Assembly: GCA_037976565.1 (NCBI GenBank) | Contig: CP137680.1 | Coordinates: 30,587,694 to 30,651,693, forward strand | Length of the DNA: 64,000 bases | Reading direction: 5' to 3' | From: Mesocentrotus franciscanus | Lineage: Eukaryota > Echinodermata > Echinoidea > Camarodonta > Strongylocentrotidae | Shown: positions 1-64,000 of the stretch, piece after piece | Numbering within the stretch: the stretch's first letter is position 1 | Layout: each line of letters starts with the position of its first letter | The notes under the pieces: generated by a model | The model's database searches: none | What the model was told of the DNA's origin: nothing | Seen by the model: only the letters and a program-made list of their open reading frames with translations | Program-made: the position numbers and the translations under genes

Positions 1-1068
1 GGAAAGTAGTCCGGCACTCCATCACAGTGACATTACCGATTCAGCCAATTTGAACATACTTATAGTGATTATAACTTGTTTTTTTCTTTTGGTCCGATTT
101 CATTCAAATTTTCACCAGTCTGTTTCTCTGTTTTTTCTGCTTTCTTTTAGAGTATAGTTGTCTATTAAGATTGGATTTCCCTTTAAACAAAACTTGGCCA
201 AAGTTAGATTTCTCCTCTGCATTCAATGAATTGCCAATATTTTGTTTATTCCATAGTATTTGTACAGTTAAGAAATGTCCACTTCACAATTTACAAAATG
301 AAGTATTTTTTTAATTCTCTGTATAAACATACACATCTGATATGATAGGCCTACACAACATAGAGATGCGTATCGGTAAGCCAGAATGGTTTGTTAGTAA
401 ACACTTCTTCAATAACAAATCAATTATTACCATGGATTATTTTACAAATCATGTTTGCGAGTGCACTAGTGAATATGCACTGTACGCATGTTAAGTCACA
501 GTAGGATAATGAACAAGACTTGTCAGTTCATTGTCTGTCTCATTGTGACTTAACCAAGTGCAGTGCATATCACTAATGCACGAGCTAAAACCATGTATTA
601 TTTGTTTTACAATATGAGTATAAAGTCGAGAATTTACGGTTATCACCAAAATACACTCCCCGTGTATATGGTAAAAATTAATGCACGCACACGTGATCCA
701 TTTCGACACTTCTCATTGGCTACATTCTTGGACCCATATTATAATGTATCTTGTCGAGCTCACGACACAACATTCAAACTATACTTTGTAAAAAAGGAAA
801 TAATACACAAAAATGCTTGGCAATTTATTTTATTTGATCAATAATTTGAAAAGCTGCTCTCGTGAATAAAAAGAAAGATATAGGGCCTATGACATATTGT
901 ATATGTATCATTGAAATAAAATATATTTATTATTAACATGGAAGCGCAGTGTTTTAAAACTTATATATGTCCAAAAGATGGCATCTTTTTAAAGCTCTAT
1001 TTCTATGTTTACTATAAACCTTAGCATTTTGGGCATTTCAGCTGCATGTAGATGGAAAGCTTACAAAG
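1..1068. other. Non-coding stretch with an imperfect hairpin
   Basis: No coding sequence is recognisable here. The only structure seen is an imperfect inverted repeat at about 459-582, where gttaagtcacag on the left answers ctgtctcattgtgacttaac on the right and tgcactagtgaatatgcact answers agtgcatatcactaatgca. It resembles a decayed MITE. The overlapping short ORFs on both strands are products of the palindrome. Confidence 0.5.
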
Positions 1069-2572
1069 TTCAATTCAATTTTATTTCACATCTCTTTAAA
1101 AACACATTAGAGTTGATATTCAAACAAATCAGTATAAATTAAACAATATAAGTATAACAATATTTATGGACATTGCACTATGAAAGAAGGATGAAGGGTA
1201 GTGGATGCGAGGGATCAACAAAGGCCATTGGCCTGTCAAGGCTAATCTCCTATATTACCTCACTTCAAGAGAAATACATACAAAAACAACTACAATCAAA
1301 CAAACAGATTATATAACATAGCATAATCACATAAAACACAACATAACTAATTACATAAATCACATAAAAGGCAATCAGATCGAATAAAACTACTCATTAT
1401 TAAGAAGATAAGATTTATATTTTTTCTGAATGCAAGAATAGTTGAGATTTCTTTGTGTTCATCTGGCAAGCCATTCGAAAACTGTGGGCCTTTAAAACTT
1501 ACTGTGGTTCTTGAAAATTTGAAATGATAAAAAGGTACATACATTTTATTGGAATTTCTTGTTTTGTACTTATTGATGTTGCTATTATATTCAAAATAGT
1601 CATCAAAGTTATTGGGTAATAATTGTTTAGAATTAGAAAACATAAAAGATGATAGTTGTAATTTATTTATATAAAAGATATTCAATATTTTTAACTTTCT
1701 AGATAATTGTTGGGTACGTGCTAAATAGTTTGATTTGGTAATTGCTCGTATAGCTCGTTTCTGTAGTAAAAAAACATTTTTGAGATGAATAAGATGAACA
1801 ACCACCCCATACAATATTAGAATATATAAAATGTGATAGAATCATACAGTTATACAAATTAGTTAAAATCTTCAGTGGTAAAATGTGTTTCAAAATATTA
1901 AACACTCCAATGGATTTAGACATTTGTAAAGCAATGTAATTTACATGTTCCTTCCAGTTGAAGGTTTCGTATATGATTACACCAAGAAATTTAGTACTGG
2001 TTTCTCTTTATACTTACATCATTAAGTTCAATATTTATTTCATTATCTTGTATTCTACAATTCCTACTCTTAAAGATCATGTAACATGTTTTATCGCGAT
2101 TAATGTTGAGTTTATTGGGTGTAAACCAAGTTTGCATGTTTTTCATTTCTGAATTCAATCTTTACCTGATAAAAATAATCTTGTGTCATCTGCAAATAGA
2201 ATTACTGATAAGATATTGCTAACATATTGCAGATCATTAATATAAAGCAAAACTAAAAGTGGCCCGAGATTAGATCCCTGAGGTACACCTACTGAAATAC
2301 TTTTATATTCTGAATTAAAATTGTCAATGCTTACATATTGCTTCCTATTGCACAAATAACTTTCGACCCACTATATTGCATTTCCCCTTATTCCATAATA
2401 TTTCAGTTTGTTTAGTAAAATTGAATGGCTAATACAGTCAAACGCCTTTGACAAGTCTAAAAAGTGCCCTATCACTATGTGTTTCTTTTCTTGCAAAGGC
2501 TTTGGAAATTTTATCTGTTAACTCAATCAATGCATGGGCAGTACTGTATCCTTTTCTAAAGCCAAATTCTCA
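1069..2572 (-). mobile_element. Degenerate non-LTR retrotransposon (LINE), reverse-transcriptase part
   Basis: Read on the minus strand, the order is [20 protein letters not shown] (about 2570-2510), [38 protein letters not shown] and LFADDT (2340-2170), then the thumb and C-terminal segment with LQKRAIRAITKSNYLA (about 1770). This is the normal order of a CR1/Jockey-type reverse transcriptase. Frame changes and stops separate the blocks, so the copy is dead and 5'-truncated. An A-rich 3' tail on the minus strand lies at about 1070-1100. It sits downstream of the RAD50 stop codon. Confidence 0.85.
2155..2355 (-). pseudogene. Reverse transcriptase fragment with YADD-type core (FADD)
   Basis: This in-frame block of the LINE at 1069-2572 contains GVPQGSNLGPLLVLLYINDL followed by LFADDT, the palm motifs of a non-LTR reverse transcriptase. 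The aspartate pair is kept. The block is isolated by stops from the upstream LSKAFD block and from the downstream C-terminal block at 1347-1814, so no full enzyme can be made. Confidence 0.8.
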
Positions 2573-2939
2573 AAGTAACATTAACATATAAGTACTTAAC
2601 ACATGCTTAAAGCATTTATAAGTATGTACATGTAACATAACGGAACTAGTGATTTTCAAAAAGAAAAAGTCATATAACTTATACCTTTGTATATTTTTGA
2701 ACAAATACAAATCGATGCTATTAAAATAAACTATTTCAAAAAGAAGTGTTACACAATATTTTGTTTTATACATGTACTCTTGCTTTAAAAAAAAGGAAAT
2801 GTATGATCAACTTTACAGAGGGTTTTTATTGTAACTACGGTATAAAGAATACTTGCAAACATCTCATCTAAACATGGTAAATTTGCTAGTCCCACATTAT
2901 TGCATTCTCTTTTTTTATGAGCCTTGATATATAACAATG

Positions 2940-3030
2940 TGATTTTTATGTACGCACGGACTTGCAGAAGAACAGCCCTTGGCTGAAGCAAGTGATCCGT
3001 GTTGAAATAAAATAAAATGAAATGAAAACA
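2940..3030 (+). repeat. LINE 3' end with A-rich tail
   Basis: The stretch running through cccttggctgaagcaagtga into gttgaaataaaataaaatga looks like the 3' untranslated end and (AAAT/AAATG)n tail of a non-LTR element. No coding part is attached. This call rests on tail style only. Confidence 0.35.
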
Positions 3031-3124
3031 AGGCAATTTCCTAGGTCCCACAGAGTTCTGAGGTTCCACCATACTACTAATAGCAGTGATATTACAATAC
3101 ACGAGCATTTAAAGTAAGGTCTGC

Positions 3125-3655
3125 TCTTAACTCACTGTGTTCCCTATGGAAGGATCGTGCTATCAATAAGCACATCAAAGTGAGACTCATTAAAACATTG
3201 GTGTGGCCGGTAGCATTGTATGGTTGTGAAGCATGGACTTTGAGAACAGCTGATATTAAAAGGCTGTCTTCATGTGAGATGACATGTTACAGACATGCTC
3301 TAAGGATCAGCTGAACTGCTCAGAGAACAAACAAGTCAGTCCTTGAGGAATTGGAGATGGAACAAAGTTTTTAGAGTCTGTGAGAAAGCCAAAACTGCAG
3401 TCTTTTGGTCACTTCATCATGGCCCAAAATCTCTGTACCCACATCCTTGAGGGTCGAATCAATGGGATAAGGTCAAGAGGAAGGCAAAGAAGCAGATGGA
3501 CAGATGATATCGAACAGTTGACAGGGAGATCCCTTGCAGAATGCACAGAAACAGCAAGAGAGCTAGGAGACAGTGGAGAGCATTTGGTGTAAGAATCCAT
3601 GACCCCCGACCCTCAGTTGTGAGTATGGGAGTAGAATGAACGGACAAGCATTTTT
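3125..3655 (+). pseudogene. LINE reverse-transcriptase C-terminal fragment, broken
   Basis: Conceptual translation shows TLVWPVALYGCEAWTLRTAD, then CYRHALRIS, TNKSVLEELE, FGHFIMAQN, ILEGRINGIRSRGRQRSRWT and DDIEQLTGRSLAECTETARE. This is the familiar thumb and C-terminal tail of non-LTR retrotransposon polymerases found in animal genomes. Stops and frame changes occur near 3314 and 3372. There is no catalytic core in this piece. It lies on the strand opposite to RAD50 and downstream of it. Confidence 0.75.
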
Positions 3656-4503
3656 AGGGGAATAGTTTCATCATTATAATTTTTCTTTGAAACATACAAA
3701 GGCCTCTGCGAAATGAAAGCTGGCACATGAATTGGCACATTAGCTAAAGCTCATACTGTACTTAATCTTCCTCTTACTAAACAAAGCAGCTAGCTTATAT
3801 TAACTTTTTCTTTTTAAAGTAAAAAATAAACACATACAAATTGACAAAAATATCCAAAATCATAAATAACTTTCTACTGAGTCATTAAAAAATTCATCAC
3901 TTAAAATGCTACTTGTGAACTAACATCAGGCCAAAAAGAGATTTAGGAAAACAGCTACATATAGCCATACATATTATAGTTCTACTGGCTCTAAAATGGG
4001 TTGCTTTGAATGACATGGCTAACAGATAAGATACATGAAAGATAAATGTGGAACAGGATGGTTACATAGAGATTAATTTTATCCCTCAATATCAATAGCC
4101 AGGTAAAAGGGAAAATCTAGACCCAGTCTTAAAAAGTGTTGTGTTTGATCTGGATTGACTGCAAGTCCTCCAAGCAATATACAAAATTACAAAATATATA
4201 ATCCCTTTAGGTGCGCTTAATATCGAGTTACCATCAATTTCAATCAACGACATCTGTTTGTAAGACAGGTACCAGGTCCTGTACAAGGGATTAATCAAAG
4301 ATTGCCATCCAATATGGTACAAGACTTTCAGGTACGGTCTCATCACTCTGTTTCCAGATGATCAAAAGAAACAAAATACATGAAAATACCATTTCTACTG
4401 GATAAACTTGTGTCACTAATTTTGCTTCATTTCTCATGAACCATAAGTAAGTGCATATTTCAAAACATAGAAGCAGTTTGGCTGTATATCTTCCACATAA
4501 GGT
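3656..4503. other. Unassigned flank downstream of RAD50
   Basis: No recognisable gene. On the minus strand at about 4250-4350 the frame starting after CTGGAAACAG reads SDETVPESLVPYWMAIFD, then stops, then continues SLVQDLVPVLQTDVVD. This could be chance or a decayed exon, and I could not match it to a family. Confidence 0.4.
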
Positions 4504-63230
<58,727 letters not shown>

Positions 63231-63715
63231 CTATGGATAAAAGTAAAACAGAAACTCAATTAGTTTCACTCAACCAAAGACAGGAAACCCTCAATAAAAT
63301 GCAGATTTCATGTCAGTAACTTATACAAACATAATACACAGTGTCCTATGAAAAATTATGTTTTTTGAAAAGGAGTTTAACCATACATATCAAAATGTGA
63401 TAATAAATAAATAAATGACTTAAACTGTGGTCGAAGCACAAATACATGTACATTTTGTCAAAATTTTATATTTCTAAATTGTCTCCATGCTGTGGGCAGA
63501 AAATCCTCCAGAAAGTTTCAGTGGTGTACTACATGGTAAGAATCGATTAATTATCCAGTATACTCTTTCCAGACCAAACACTAGTAAATATATTTTAGCC
63601 AATTTATTTTAGACAAAAGGTCTTGTGTCAAAGTATGAGTATAGGACTGAATTGACAACATTTTGATCGAGTCAACAATACAATCCACTTACATGTACCA
63701 CCATGCCATAATACA
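63231..63715 (-). other. RAD50 intron, no recognised element
   Basis: AT-rich sequence without coding potential or repeat that I recognise. Confidence 0.5.
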
Positions 63716-64000
63716 AACAAGTCAACGCAAAGCATAGCATCCCCTCGCTGGGTACAAATGGCCTATATTTAGCAATTTTTGCATATTTAATAAGCTGTGA
63801 CCTTTGACCTTTGGCGTATATACTCGACAACATTACTTATGTTATTGAATGAAAACCACATTTTCGCATATGTAAATAGGTATTTTAGCATATTTCATAA
63901 GCTATGACCTTTGACCTTTGACCAACATACTCCGAAATTTAACTTAGGCTGTATTTTGATACCATGTACCTTCATATCAAATTTCATTAAAATCTGTCAA
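63716..64000 (+). mobile_element. Pearl-like element, family 2, cut by window edge
   Basis: Starts aagtcaacgcaaagcatagc, ATCCCCTCGC and continues with gacctttgacc units and accttcatatcaaatttcat as in 29262-30368. Confidence 0.85.

Noticed and set aside
4092..4346. 84-residue minus-strand ORF downstream of RAD50
   Set aside because: No recognisable domain, and another frame over the same DNA looks equally protein-like; kept only as a low-confidence remark.

Overview
The window is eukaryotic, intron-rich, AT-rich DNA crowded with transposon debris. One host gene is recognisable: a RAD50 double-strand-break-repair ATPase on the minus strand. Its last coding exon lies near 4.5 kb and its most upstream visible exon at 63.2 kb. 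The N-terminal ATPase half (roughly the first 195 residues, with Walker A) lies beyond the right edge. I could place 33 coding exons (about 3.45 kb, about 1,150 codons) by matching their peptides to my knowledge of the vertebrate RAD50 order: coiled coil, CxxC zinc hook (exon at 41.1 kb), returning coiled coil, signature motif, Walker B, H-loop. Nearly all have GT/AG borders and matching phases. Low GC, very large repeat-filled introns, pearl-like elements with (ACGG)n tails, and CR1/L2-, I- and BEL-type retroelements suggest a marine invertebrate, most likely an echinoderm or a related deuterostome. I cannot name the species.

Layout. 0-4.5 kb: two LINE fragments downstream of RAD50. 4.5-7.3 kb: the RAD50 C-terminal ATPase exons. 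7.3-14.6 kb: a nested LINE, a pearl-like element, a LINE ORF1 relic and a BEL/Pao gag relic inside one intron. 14.6-18.1 kb: exons for the C-terminal base of the coiled coil. 18.1-26.4 kb: one 8.3 kb intron with four large repeat complexes. 26.4-50.1 kb: the dense run of coiled-coil and hook exons. 50-54 kb: a large foldback element and a Penelope-like foldback. 54-63 kb: the first coiled-coil exons, separated by pearl-like and hAT elements.

The RAD50 locus carries several oddities. There are two apparent frameshifts, both at simple repeats (29,177-29,182 and about 26,438-26,446). The glutamate after the Walker B aspartate reads as aspartate. Part of one exon is tandemly reduplicated upstream of the real copy, and every extra unit carries a splice acceptor and a stop codon. 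Whether this is assembly error, an allele, or a decaying copy cannot be settled from the sequence alone.

The most distinctive mobile DNA is a set of at least four sequence-unrelated non-autonomous families with one shared plan: an ACTAGA start, a GC-rich motif, about 145-165 bp tandem monomers, usually an ACGG tract, then a terminal hairpin repeating the 5' motif and, in three families, TAAAA. Four hAT-like elements have 8-bp target duplications. Four Tc1-like palindromes, two TTAA-flanked MITEs and tRNA-derived SINE pieces are also present.
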